In this document: positions 12,301 to 23,362 of the stretch, in pieces
Numbering within the stretch: position 1 is the first letter of the stretch
Layout: every line of letters starts with the position of its first letter
Assembly: GCA_037447655.1 (NCBI GenBank)
Contig: JBBHKE010003580.1
Location: 1-64,000 of the forward strand
Source: Zygnema cylindricum
Taxonomy: Eukaryota > Streptophyta > Zygnematophyceae > Zygnematales > Zygnemataceae
Length of the DNA: 64,000 nucleotides
Direction of reading: 5' to 3'
Position numbers and translations under genes: made by a program
Notes under the pieces: generated by a model
Told to the model about the DNA's origin: nothing
Database searches by the model: none
Seen by the model: only the letters and a program-made list of their open reading frames with translations

Positions 12301-15300
12301 AAAACCAGAAAGTCAATATACGCAAAAAGTGGCTAGTCAAGGACAAAAACTACAAGCTATAAACAATCATTCCAGTCACTCCTGTGAAAACCCACGGAGA
12401 AAAAGTCAAAGCAAAAAGACAAAGAGTAAAAGAAAAAAGTAAAGGCAACAAGTAAAAGAAAAAAGTCAAGAACCCATCATCCTAGCCACCGATACTTGAA
12501 CGCATCTCCTCTAATAGGCTGTAATAAAAAAAAAAGTAGAACAAAAACTGCTCAATTCAATTTTCAAAAAACATTTATAACCTGAAGAGAAGTCATAAAA
12601 GACTTGTATATTCTGGCGCTAGAAAACTGGAGACTCATCCGGAAACATCAAACTGCTAAATTGTAAATTGACTATAGCCTCCTTACTTTACAGTTTTAGC
12701 CTTTTCTCTCTGCCACTAAAATCTCCGGAGACACTTCACTAGACTTCACATATCATGTGCTTAATCAGAAAATGTCCGCCGTTCTATGATGAAAAAAAAG
12801 ACATTGGTTCCAAACATAATGATAAGTTTGATATTCTACTTTAAGTCACAACGGATGCTTGCAGTGCTCCTTGCCCTTGGCAGTTCTCAACTAACGGGAA
12901 GCCCACAAATATTAACACATGGGAGTGTACAAATAGGATTAGCTTTTCATGGTGTTTTTAAGAAGCATGTGAGTGCACAAATAGAATTGCTTTTCATTGT
13001 GTTTTAAAGAAACATATCAATGTATAAATAGGATTGGCCTTTTAATGAGTTTTTAAGAAACACTTGCATACAAATAGGATTGCTTTTCATATAGTCTTTA
13101 AGGAACATGTGAGTTCACAAATAGCATTGCCTTTTCATAGTTTTTAAAAGAAACATGTGAGTGCACAAATAAGATTGCTTTCCACAGTGTTCTTAAGAAG
13201 CATGTGAGTGATGAATAGGATAGCCTTTTCATAGTGTTTGTAAAATGTCTGATTCATTTGTAGCATAGGAAGAGAGCTTGAAGCAGTGGGACTGCATTGT
13301 TCACACCCACCCACATACACAAACTACAAAAATTGAAAAGGCAGATGCCAACAGATATCACTTACCTCTTTAAGACCCCTGAATGTCCGGAAGGAGGCGG
13401 TATACCTGGCCCAAGGAGAGAAACCCATGAAAGTATTCGCTCAAAAAATCGCAGCAACACATACACAAGAACACTGACTTGGTTCAAGTTTTACTTATCC
13501 ATAAACACCCGAATTATACAACGTAAATCAGTGTAAATAACACTAACTAACTCTGTCACGGTTTATCCTCGCCCAATGAACACAAAAGAGTGAAATAATA
13601 CCAATTGGTTTTCTCTTAACGTGTAGTTCACGATAGTCCACACCAATTGCACCGAAATAGAATTGTATTAATAAAACAGCCCTCATACTGATGATTTCTT
13701 AACACAAACAGCGTTTCACAATGTGATTTACATCAGACAACACGATAGAATACAAGAAATGACCTATGTTTCATATGATGGATTATGGGGCTTACCCTCA
13801 GTTGTGCTCTTCTTGTTAGAGGTTTGAGCTGGGGCTAACAGCTTCCCTTTGCAAACCTTATCCCATCGAGCTAAAAGAAGCCGAGCTTCTCCTCCAACAT
13901 CTGAATAAAATTAAATCCAAACAGCCGGTCAAATGTATTCCACATATTGCAAAAATTTGCTAAAAACACAAACTGAAGAGCAAACCAGCCTTCAAGTAAA
14001 CTGACACCCTCTGCAACCTTTTAGAAATCATTACAAGCTGGAAAACAGAACAATACGCCTCCTGAAATTACCTGGTTTGAAGTAAAATTGTAGCTCATTG
14101 ACAACCTTGGAAACCAACGACAGCTCCGACAACATTGATGGACTGACTGGCAAATGGGCAAAGGTCTACAGCCCATCTCACAACCCCCCCCTCCAAAAAA
14201 TAAAGCACCTTGTTAGTGGCCCGAGTTCAAGACGTCATCAACACATTCATTTCTCAAAAGCCATTGCATCTATGCCGTAACATGCTATAGAATAAATAAC
14301 ACTAATTCGGGGCAGGTTTTTTCTGGCTCCTCGACATAAAATAGCGTTAGTAACACCAAGTTATTATTTTCTAACACTAATTTGGTAAGTGATTGGAAAT
14401 TGTCCACATCGATCGGATCAAAATTAGAATTAATAACACTAAAATAAACCCCACTCGATATGTTTTTAAAGGTAATAACGATTCGCGGTGTAGTAAAATT
14501 ACATCGTATCCAGTTACCTGCAACAAGGCTCGTAGTAATGTCGTTTGTTCCTCCTGCATAGCCTGCAGAAGCCATATCCCCAAAATTTTGTGGCAGAAGC
14601 CTTCAACCAACCTGTGCAATGTGCAAAAGAATAAAAAAAGTTTTACTTAAAAAAGCCCCCAATGGTAACCATCTGAGTACATGGATGAAATAAAAGGTGG
14701 AATAAAAGGTGAAATAACGGTGAGTACATCAATGTAAGAACAAAACTGGAGTATAATTAGCTTTATGGAAAAAAGCGCGATGGTAAACCATACGAGTACA
14801 CGGATAACATAAAAGGCCAAATGAAGGCTAAATGAAGGTGGGCACATCAATGTAAGGAAAAAACTGGAGTATAATAAGTTTTATTAAAAAAGCACGATGG
14901 TAAACCATCTGAGTACATGGACGGAAAAAAAGGCAAAATGAAAGTGAAGAATGTCACACAAGATCAAACAAGAAAAGAGTAAAAACACTGAGAACAGAAA
15001 ATAACAAACAAAAAGGGCAATCTAAGGACGCGGATAAAAACTGACACAGAACCAAACAATGGTGCTTTCATCATCACCATCACAGTGTTCCTATTCTTTT
15101 GTAAGCATTCCTTTGTATTTCAACTTCCATTGACAGATTGATACACTCTTTCTGTTCATTCTGTAAGTAAGCTTCTCCAGCTAGGGTTGAATCTCGGGAT
15201 GTTGACGAGATTTGAACCTTAAATGTACTAAAAAGGAACAAATATCGCCAAGATTAGTGCAGATAGGCTTAGTAATCGAAATCCTGTTTTGACTAGCCTG

Positions 15301-18234
15301 CTATTCAAGACCCTGTGGTCTAGATTGCCCAGAAACAAAACCTCCATCTACCGCGCGGCCAACAATTGCTTGCTATAAAATGGGAATAAGTTGAATAAAA
15401 AAACCTCCGAAGGCCTTGCACATCCTAATATAAAGAAAACATTAGTAGGCACTCCTTTAAGAACACCTGAACCATAATGGTATTTAGATGGTATAAGCAA
15501 AGAAACAAACCTCCAAAGGCATCGCATATCCTATATAACAAACACATCACTAGAGACTCACAATAGAGTAAACCTTTATGTTGGTATAAGTCAAATATAC
15601 AAACCTCCGAAGAAATTGCACATCCTTTGTTCGCTGGATAACCTGTAACAGGATGCTACGGCCTGCAATCGACTTCTCCCGTCGAAGAAGCTCCAAAATC
15701 TTGAGGACACCCTCGTGACTGGTAACACCTTGTCCAGGTCCAACAATCTGCTTCAACTGAAGTTTTAACAAAGTCACTGGTCTATCCACGTTGACATCTA
15801 TATCCTGTCCTCGAACACGAGAGACCTCAGAGGCATTATTAAGGAGAGTTCGAACCCGTTGCCGTTGTTCTGCAATGAAGTTTTTCACCTGCATTCTCCA
15901 AGCAGAGTGGTCATTGCAAGGAGACAGTATACAAAATGCTAGGAAATCCAGAGGTCACATAATTCAGAAACAGAAAATCTGACAGTTTTGTCCAGGACAA
16001 TGAAATTAGACCAAACTCTGTCTCTTGAGTAGCGTTTACAGAAAATTCCCCCGTGTGCATCATAAGTCCAAAACAATTTGCAACAACAAATGAACAAAAA
16101 GCAAGCAGAAACTTGTACGTGTCACGTGCTAACAGTAATACTTCCATGGTTAGGAATTTCCGAAATAATAACTAAGGAATTTGCAAAAACATACAGGCAA
16201 AACTATAGCTTCTTCGATCAATTGGCAAGAAATGCTCACTTGTGACGGAGTTGCACCAACAACCGACGCAATATCTCGGGCTTCTGCCTTTGTAAAGTGG
16301 TCCTTTAGAGAGAACACCTTGCGAAGAGCATGTGAAACATCTGATGAAACAGAATCGCTTTTCCTCTTCAAACCTGTGAAAACATTTTGATCACGATTTT
16401 AAAATTTAGGCAAACAGCTGAAATATGTACACAATACATATTATGCTGTTTATTCAGTTTTAAATCGCTAATTGAAAAATTTATGTGTTTATTTGTTTAC
16501 TTAATAGTGTGTTCATTTGTTTATTTTAATGAAGCTTCATAACAATTCCCACCCTGTGTAAAAGGCACAGGAATCCTCAAAAAAAAAGTAAAAAAACATT
16601 GAATAATAAATGAAAAAAAGAGCTTCTGGATGCACGGAGCTTACCTCCTTTTAGGCCGAATATATCTGCAACCTGGCATGCCCCACAACACAATGTAGTT
16701 TATCATAGTAACTGGAAAATATTGCGGAAAATTATGACAGGGAGAAACGGGCAAGAGAGGGAGAGAGAGGAGAAAGAGAGAGAGACAGGGGCAAGAGAAG
16801 GAGAGATGACTTGCCAAGAAAGACAAAAATGAAGAGACTTCTCAAAACTCTTGGTTTTCCTACTCTCAGTGAAGAGAGACAACACGAGCTCAATCCATGA
16901 ACAAACCAAATCAATGGTGTAAAGAAGGAGAAGAGAGGGAAATTGACAAGAAATGGCAGGAAGAGGAGAAGTAGAGGAAGAGGTTGCACATCATACCAAC
17001 AGTATAAATAATGAGGAGGAGTGGGAGAACGCTAAACAAGGGCAAGAAGAAGGAATGGTAGGAGACGTAGAGGACGAGGTGGTAGGAGGAAAAGAGGAAA
17101 GGTTGTACATCATGCCAAAGGTATAAATAAGGAGAGGGAAAACGATAAGAAAAGGAAGGGAGAAGGAATGGTAGGAGAGATGGAGGAAGAGGCGTTGTGG
17201 TTGTAAATCATACTCACCATCTCATCATTCAATGGGTTGATTCCAGTTAGGCTCTCCTGTTCTAAAATCAAAACCTGCATTCTTTCCATCTGTGATCGCA
17301 ACTCTTCTTTTTGATATTGTAACATACTTAGCAATTTTTCAGCGTCTGCCATAAATATCTCTTCCGAATGAGAAGTAACCAAAGAATCATTAACTACGTC
17401 GTCAGATAATGGTTTCCCTAATAATGGTTCCTCCACCAACGGTTTTTCTACTAATACTTCCTCTGATAATGGTTTCTCGGACGACGGTGTTTTTTTTTCA
17501 AGTTTCGGTGTCACATCCTGATCAACAATCATAATTTCGTGCTCCAATTTTCCTTCCTTTCGAGTTTTTGGTATAGTAATAAATGGATCCTTCTCAGTTG
17601 CACCATCTTCCTCCGGCTTTCCATCCATTCTTGCTTCGTTCGAACGGTCCAAACAAGTAACACCTGAGTTCTCCAACTCTTTGATTTCCTCATTCTCCAA
17701 CTCTTCTCCTGCCTCTTTTTTCGACTTTTTAGAGCTTTTTAGAGTGTTTTCCATTTCTCCTTCTGACTCTGGGTTTTCTAGGGTTTTTGTTACTGATAAT
17801 GTAACTTCTGCAATTTCTGCAACGTCAACTAACCTTTCTATTTTTACAGCTTTCAAAGACACTTTCCTTTCACCTGATAAATTTCCTTGCTCCATCTTTC
17901 CCTCTACTCTTTCACATGAGGTAATCAACGAACTCTGTTCACTGTCAACCCGTTTATTCATTTCTGGAGCCTCAAGAGATACATCCTTAACCCTAATCAA
18001 ACCTTTTTGCTCCGATTCTCCTTCAATTTTTGTCTCAAAACCATCTGACAAGTTCATTTCTCCAACTTTACACGGCATTATATTCTCAGCAACCAAAGCT
18101 TCTTCCCTCCTCCTCTCTCTCTCTGCATGTCTCCAGAATCCCTCAGGATAAACTACTTCCCTAACTCCTCCATTACTACAACTTTGCAAAAAAACGATTC
18201 CTCCAGAAACTTTCGTATCACCCATGAAATTCAA
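5037..18234 (-). CDS. LD: LUMINIDEPENDENS homologue (homeodomain / TFIIS-N-like), 17 exons
   Basis: This gene encodes a nuclear regulator related to Arabidopsis LD, an autonomous-pathway flowering and transcription regulator. Inferred exons (high to low): 18234-17218, 16672-16645, 16373-16240, 15888-15605, 14611-14518, 14165-14072, 13900-13796, 13405-13366, 12287-12225, 12156-11973, 11793-11720, 11272-11258, 10815-10760, 9775-9557, 8954-8460, 8132-7213, 6377-5037. Phases join into about 1,720 residues, against about 950 in Arabidopsis. Conserved order: LSMLQYQKEELRSQMERMQ...LTGINPLNDEM (about 295-339), divergent homeodomain (about 350-412), TFIIS-N-like helical region (about 430-550, ending LLLARWDKV), LSADDVKKAKLRERYL (about 770), IPWMIPP, DYDDVNTPEIPSD, LLSVLLSHPGLVATLTG, and a Q/N-rich tail. 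Weak points are the donor at 12,225, the 15-nt exon and the exact start. Exon 1's first 290 residues are K/E-rich and unlike Arabidopsis LD. Confidence 0.85.
8990..9610 (-). repeat. Tandem duplication of an LD exon end and its intron
   Basis: The 3' part of the LD exon ending at 9,557 (coding APKKPPGLSVW) and its intron start recur at about 9,335-9,400, where CAGGCACCCAAAAAAC, TGTTTGGTC and TAAGACGCAACAC are retained. The intron-side motif GCTTCTGTTAAAATTTA (9,500) recurs at about 9,150 as TCTTCTGTTAAAATTATA, with a shared GCAAAGCAGA upstream. In the extra exon copy the donor dinucleotide reads CTAAGA instead of GTAAGA, so it should not be used. Confidence 0.65.
14285..14494. mobile_element. 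Degenerate MITE in an LD intron
   Basis: The right end ACGATTCGCGGTGTAGT matches the terminal repeat seen elsewhere in the window. The interior carries repeated AATAACACTAAT motifs, and the left end is decayed. It lies between two LD exons. Confidence 0.5.
14640..14930 (-). repeat. Tandem repeats with the retroelement 3' hairpin in an LD intron
   Basis: About two and a half units of about 115-120 bp each contain a form of GATGGTAAACCATCTGAGTAC followed by A-rich sequence, a GTACATCAATGTAAG motif and ACTGGAGTATAAT. The hairpin core and its surroundings are the reverse complement of the 3' end of the non-LTR retroelement at 37,850. Confidence 0.65.
15402..15610 (-). repeat. Three tandem copies of an LD exon 3' end and donor site
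   Basis: On the plus strand, AAACCTCCGAAG(A/G)..TTGCACATCCT begins at about 15,402, 15,510 and 15,602. The copy at 15,602 is the real exon end (coding ..DVQFLRR followed by GTTTGT). The other two lie inside the intron with spacings of about 108 and 92 bp and preserve the same donor-like GGAGGTTT context. Confidence 0.65.
15800..16373 (-). other. LD divergent homeodomain, split over two exons
   Basis: The exon at 16373-16240 encodes LKRKSDSVSS..ALRKVFSLKDHFTKAEARDIASVVGATPSQ. The exon beginning at 15888 continues VKNFIAEQRQRVRTLL. The break after SQ falls before the recognition helix, where LD proteins read VAQVREFFVTQKTRVRK. The canonical W-F-N of helix 3 is replaced by V-K-N-F, as in LD, so this is an atypical homeodomain. 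A 28-nt exon (16672-16645) sits just upstream. Confidence 0.8.
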
Positions 18235-19920
18235 ATGAAACCTAACCTGCCATATTATTGGCTTTTGCTCTTTAATTTTAACTTACATGGTTTTGTTGAG
18301 TGGAAAAGGCATTTTGCGCAAGACCACCGTGATAAAAAGGGCCGCCTAATAACCGACGGAGCATAATTCAAAATTTAAATCGTGAGGAAATCAATTGGGA
18401 AAGCTATACATAGTTGTCCCATACAGCCTATACGCTTATTATACCGTATGATGCGCGTATAGTACGATAAAACCATATTTATTTTTCCAATAGCTCGCAC
18501 GTTTGGAATGCTACAGTACTGTACTGTACAGTACAGGCAGTGTTCCTTACATGTTTCCTCAGTGTGGTGAACCTGGTGAACCCTCGTTTCACCGTGCGAA
18601 ATGCGCCGTAAGTTTCACCACTACAAAATACCTACCGGTATCATGTAATCCGTAAATATTTTTTTTGTACGGACTCTAGTTCTGACCAGGAAATAAGGAT
18701 TTTGTTTTGCCAAGGGTTTGTACATTAACTCTGAGGACGCTGCCCGAAAAATAAAAACTATATTTCCATCGTCGACAAATTGTCGATGTATATAACGTAA
18801 ACCTTCAGTCGTACTTTAATTATTAACCGTGCGCCTGCCTATAGTTGTTACAATAGTTTCAATAACACTTCGACCCGAAATGTTGAACTACGATTAGCAA
18901 CTCTATTAAAGGAGTAGACGACAATCTGTCACGTCCCCATTCACTTAATTGGTATTATATATTGTATTTTCGCGTTACTATAATAAACCATTAACGCTAT
19001 TAACGAAGGGGCACTATTTATTTGTTGAACAAGTCATATAATGATAAGAACAATAATAAAGAGGGAGTCTTTCAAATAGTCATTTTATTTGGAGTAAATT
19101 GATAATGTAAATTTTGTTTATATTATTGCAGTCACAATGTCCTATGTAAGCCAAACAATGAAATAATTAGGGATATTTTCGTTGTTAAATGTGAATGCCT
19201 TGTATGTTTTGTATGGGGTTAGAGATGAAGTTTGGGTTGCAAAATGTGTATATTTTGTGCTTATTATTATACCACATGACTTTGTAATTTATGCAATAGC
19301 GTTGAATATAAGCAAGTTATTATATCTAGAGATGAAGTTACTATGTGTACTTAACGTTTTTTTTTATGCGCTCATTTGGACATTAATGGTTGCATCCCAA
19401 ACTTGTATGTTACAATTAAAATTCCCTGTAAAAATAACGGTTATTAGCTTACATTTACACCAATCAGTGCAATAACACGTATCAATCTCGAAACTATATA
19501 TCTTTGAAAAAACAGTTAATCTTAAAGCGCATGGATGCGCATTGATTGTATGTGGGTACTCATCGTAAGACTTCAATATGAATAGTAATTATAATAAATA
19601 ATGGTAAGATAATGGTCAATCCTGGCCATTATATAAAATAATATTTGATCGTAAAAGCCAAATATGTGCACTTTATGATTAAAGTTATCCATATCATTTG
19701 ATGGGTTGTATTTTTACAATTGTCTATAATTTATGGTTATACTAGTTTGTGTGTTTGCGTGTTTTAACAATAATTGGTGCATAACAAAAAATATAGGGAT
19801 TGACGACACATATGGGTGATTAAAAAAGAGTATGCCAAAATATACATTTTTTTTATACGTTATGTTGATAGCCAATTGTTGTATTTTGTGAACATTTGGA
19901 TGGTTATGCACTAGTTATTT
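18235..19920. other. Upstream region of LD; gene-poor AT-rich sequence
   Basis: No coding exon is supported. A GTAC-rich palindrome (CAGTACTGTACTGTACAGTA) lies at about 18,514-18,535, roughly 280 bp upstream of the proposed LD start. Similar GTAC strings occur upstream of PYM and at 26,095. Confidence 0.5.
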
Positions 19921-20625
19921 ACAAAACATGTTATAGCAATTGCGTAATCATCCATTAATCTAATATTGGTCGGTATAACTCGACAAGCTATATATACGCC
20001 CGAGATTCTATTAACCCATCTATTAAACGTTATTAGCGATGCTTTGGATATCTATTAGTGGTTATTATAACTACACAAAATAGTTTGTGGCATTTAAAAC
20101 ATGTTATTGCAATTGCGTAATCATCCGTTAATAAAATATTGGTCGGTATAACTCGAAAAGCCATGTATACGCCATAAATTCCATTAACCCATCTATTAAA
20201 CGTTATTAGCCATGCTTTGGATATCTATTAGTGGTTATTATAAATACACTAATAGTTTGTGGCGTTTAAAACATGTTATATCAATTGCGTAATCATCCGT
20301 TAATCTAATATTGGTCGGTATAACTCGATAAGCCATGTATACGCCCGAAATTCCATTAACCCATCTATTAATCATTATTAGCCATGCTTTGGATATCTAT
20401 TAGTGGTTATTATAACTACACATAATAGTTTGTGGCATTTAAAACATGTTATATCAATTGCGTAATCATCCGTTAATCTAATATTGGTCGGTATAACTCG
20501 ACAAGCCATGTATACGCCCGAAATTCCATTAACCCATCTATAAAACGTTCTTAGCCATGCTTTGGATATCTATTAGTGGTTATTATAACTACACGGAATA
20601 GTTTGTGGCATTTAATTGTATATTG
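19921..20625. repeat. Tandem array, four copies of a unit of about 172 bp
   Basis: Units begin at about 19,923, 20,097, 20,268 and 20,441 with AAAACATGTTAT, and each contains CAATTGCGTAATCATCC, ATTGGTCGGTATAACTCGA, CCCATCTATTAAACG and GCTTTGGATATCTATTAGTG. A fifth, partial unit ends near 20,625. Copies are highly alike, so the array is young or homogenised. Confidence 0.9.
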
Positions 20626-20639
20626 ATATTATACTAGTT

Positions 20640-21612
20640 TATTATTAACCATAACTCAACAATCTATAGTTAATTACAAGACTATAACGAGAATGCTCTA
20701 GATAGTATGGCAACAATGGCGTTTGTAACGTGTGTTGTTGATTATTTAAAAGGTTTTTAAATAAATATATTGGAAAACTTAATAAATGCATACGACACAA
20801 ATTTACTAACCCTTGTTATTTCAAAAAGGGCATATAAGCGTAAATAACTAAAAACTGCACGCATTCAAAGAGAGTGAACAAGGATTTTTTTAAAGTATAT
20901 GGGTGGCATTGCAACGGTGTATAACATCATATAATAGATTTGACAAGGTAACAATCAGTTACCATAACTTGATGAAATGTCTTTGGGTTTAAAGATCATA
21001 ACTAATAGGTAAAGCATGGTCTTTTACAGTGTTTAAGGTATTTATTGGCAGTTGTTACAAATGTTTATTTCCATGTATTTCTGCAAAATAATAAAAACAT
21101 AAAAAATGTTTTTTGACTTGGGGTAAAGTATCAACGGGTTGATCAAACCAAATATTTTTCTGGGTAAAATGTGGTGTCTAGAAGATATATTTGTGCTTAT
21201 ACTATTGTTTTTATGTACGTTCATCCTAAGTTGAATCGTGTAGTATACTAGGGTTTGAAAGTAATTCCATGACGCAAATAAGTGGTCATTACAAACCAGC
21301 GATAACAACATATGCAATGCTAAAGACAAAACACGGCTTTGTATTGGACATTTAAAAACAACGGAAAACAAAGATATATGGCAAAGCAAGAAATTAATAT
21401 TCGAATCCGAATGCAATACTGAAAAACAAATAGTATGTCTCTCTCTAAAAAATATAAATCAAAAATTTAACCCGTGATAGAGCGAAGCTCTTTTAACTTT
21501 CAGAACCGCGACAACTTTCGTTCAACTCCCTCTTAGAATATCCCACTTTAAAAATTGGTTCAGTTGAATAGGCCAAAGCCTATTTTAGTTCCGTTGTGCT
21601 CCCACTAAACTT
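20640..21612. other. AT-rich intergenic sequence
   Basis: No gene, repeat array or RNA gene is recognised here. The minus-strand ORF at 21,042-21,416 has no family resemblance that I can see and the composition of non-coding sequence. Confidence 0.5.
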
Positions 21613-22206
21613 TTAACCTCTAATCTTTTCAAGAAAACCTATAGCTTTTGCTAAATTCCACCCAGGAACCCTCATCAAATTTTTAACACAAACCACAATT
21701 CTAAAACACCGAACCCATTTTATCTTTTCATTATCAACCCATACTACAAATTGTGATCCAAGTGGTTTACATGTTGTGATTAGCTTTTTATCTAACAACG
21801 CTTTTAATGGGGGTTGACCTTTCAACCCGTAATGATATTCATTAAAGATTGATTCGACATTCGCATCACTGTCGGCACTTTGCACCCTATATCCCTTCCA
21901 ATTGTCCCAGTCGATTTGAATCCCATGAAGCTCCTCATGGACCGAAAATAAATCATTTTGCGGATTCATTGTCGGAGATGTTGAATGGTTTCGAAAAAAA
22001 GAACGATCAAACTCATTTGTAAGTGATGAATTGAAAGGAGGGATATTGGCCGAGGATGTTGAGGGGATTGAGTGGTTTAAAAATGGTGAAAACGTGTTAG
22101 GTGTATGATGTGAAGAGGAAGGGATAGGTGCAACAAAATTTGGCGAGGAGAGAAACTGAAAATTTGTAGGAAATGGTGGCGGTGTAGGAGGATGTGAAAG
22201 AGGAAT
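21613..22206 (-). pseudogene. ORF with GCR1_C-like DNA-binding domain, possibly transposon-derived
   Basis: A 198-codon open frame, without an ATG before residue 80, begins with a P/S/N-rich region (HPPTPPPFPTNF..) and continues into a C-terminal block: SIFNEYHYGLKGQPPLKALL, then WVDNEKIKWVRCFRIVV and a short basic end. The pattern of an E-Y/W box, G-L-x-G-x-P, then W...R.F.....I resembles GCR1_C domains, found in fungal activators and often in Crypton-type tyrosine-recombinase transposons. No recombinase is seen next to it. The lack of a start suggests a missing upstream exon or decay. The family assignment is from memory and tentative. Confidence 0.4.
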
Positions 22207-23362
22207 TTACGGATAAGTACGGGATTCGAGGAAAAGATAAGTCGCAACTATTAGTACTTTCTATCCAGTGAACTGAACAGAAATATCACGGAGCCAGTAC
22301 GTGATCTCATAAAAAATGTACGGACATTTTTGAAAAGAGACGTTGAAACGTCACACTGTTTTTGCGCAATAAGTTTGAAAACTGATTTTTCAATTTTTTT
22401 TGAAAGAAGCAGCCATAAAACGTTTAAAACGAAACCGTAAGGAAACCGCCTCCCTATAACCTACCATGGTTGCCAGTCAGATAAGACAGACGGACTTTGA
22501 CAAAATGTTTCTCTGGACAACATTCGAACCTAGATCTGCAACATTTTGATGTAAACTATTTTCACATACTTCGCTACCAGTTGATCAAAAAAGTCAGATA
22601 CGAAATAGAAGTGTGACATGTATTTAAATAATATTGATTGTTTACCCCTCATTTAACGAAAACTTTACAAACTGCGCTATATGTAATTTTTTGTTTGTTT
22701 TACATGTACGGAATTGTGCGGATGAAAATTCATGAAAGATTTTAAACGATTTGTTCAAAACGTTCAATGCTTTCGTTATGTATAATTCGTCGCAATGGAA
22801 TCGTTCACACTAAACGCTATGAACAACTTTGTCTCAAACCATTCCATGCTAGATAAAATACGGATCGGAAGGTGGACAGTTTGCAAAAACTCAGCAGTTA
22901 CGAGCGAATTTGACATTTTCATAATCTCCCCGAATATAGGAGCTTTGTACAATCTGTGCCAATCGGCACGAAGCGTACCGCATGCCAAAATGTTTGTACT
23001 TTGATGCATATTTCAAAAGTAGGTGAAAGTAGGCCCAAACAATATGCCTATTGTACGCAAAACATACAATATAACCTTAATACCCATATTGCATTGGTCG
23101 CAAAATAATAAAAAAAAGTAACAAGGTTGAGTTGCACATCGTTCGATAGAGAATTGAACGTCATCGGACGATCGCTGATCAACGTAGCGATCAAAGTAGC
23201 GATCTAATAACATCACATGAAAAGCCCATAACACAACTTGCGCCTACCAAAGGCCTACCATAAAACGCCTACTTTTGAACTATACTTTGATGAATGCTTG
23301 TTTGTATATCTTACCACTTTGTACTTTTTGACACTGCTTCCTCGCAAGTATGTGTATCGCTA
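22207..23362. other. Intergenic sequence
   Basis: No supported gene. Short ORFs on both strands here are complementary shadows with no recognisable motif. Confidence 0.5.

Larger units (their letters stand above)
13796..15800 (-). other. LD TFIIS N-terminal-like helical region
   Basis: Four exons encode EGVLKILELLRREKSIAGRS, VQFLRRLVEGFCHKILGIWL, LLRALLQTFAHLPVSPSML, VVNELQFYFKP and DVGGEARLLLARWDKV. They parallel the Arabidopsis LD segment from LLRKEETF to LLSRWTKL. The closing L-x-R-W-x-K is typical of TFIIS N-terminal (LW-type) modules that bind transcription elongation partners. Confidence 0.7.

Noticed and set aside
14640-14930. CRISPR-like direct repeats
   Set aside because: Units are long, diverged and part of a retroelement tail in a eukaryotic intron.
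17681-18151. Plus-strand 156-codon ORF
   Set aside because: It is the antisense of LD exon 1 and has no motif of its own.
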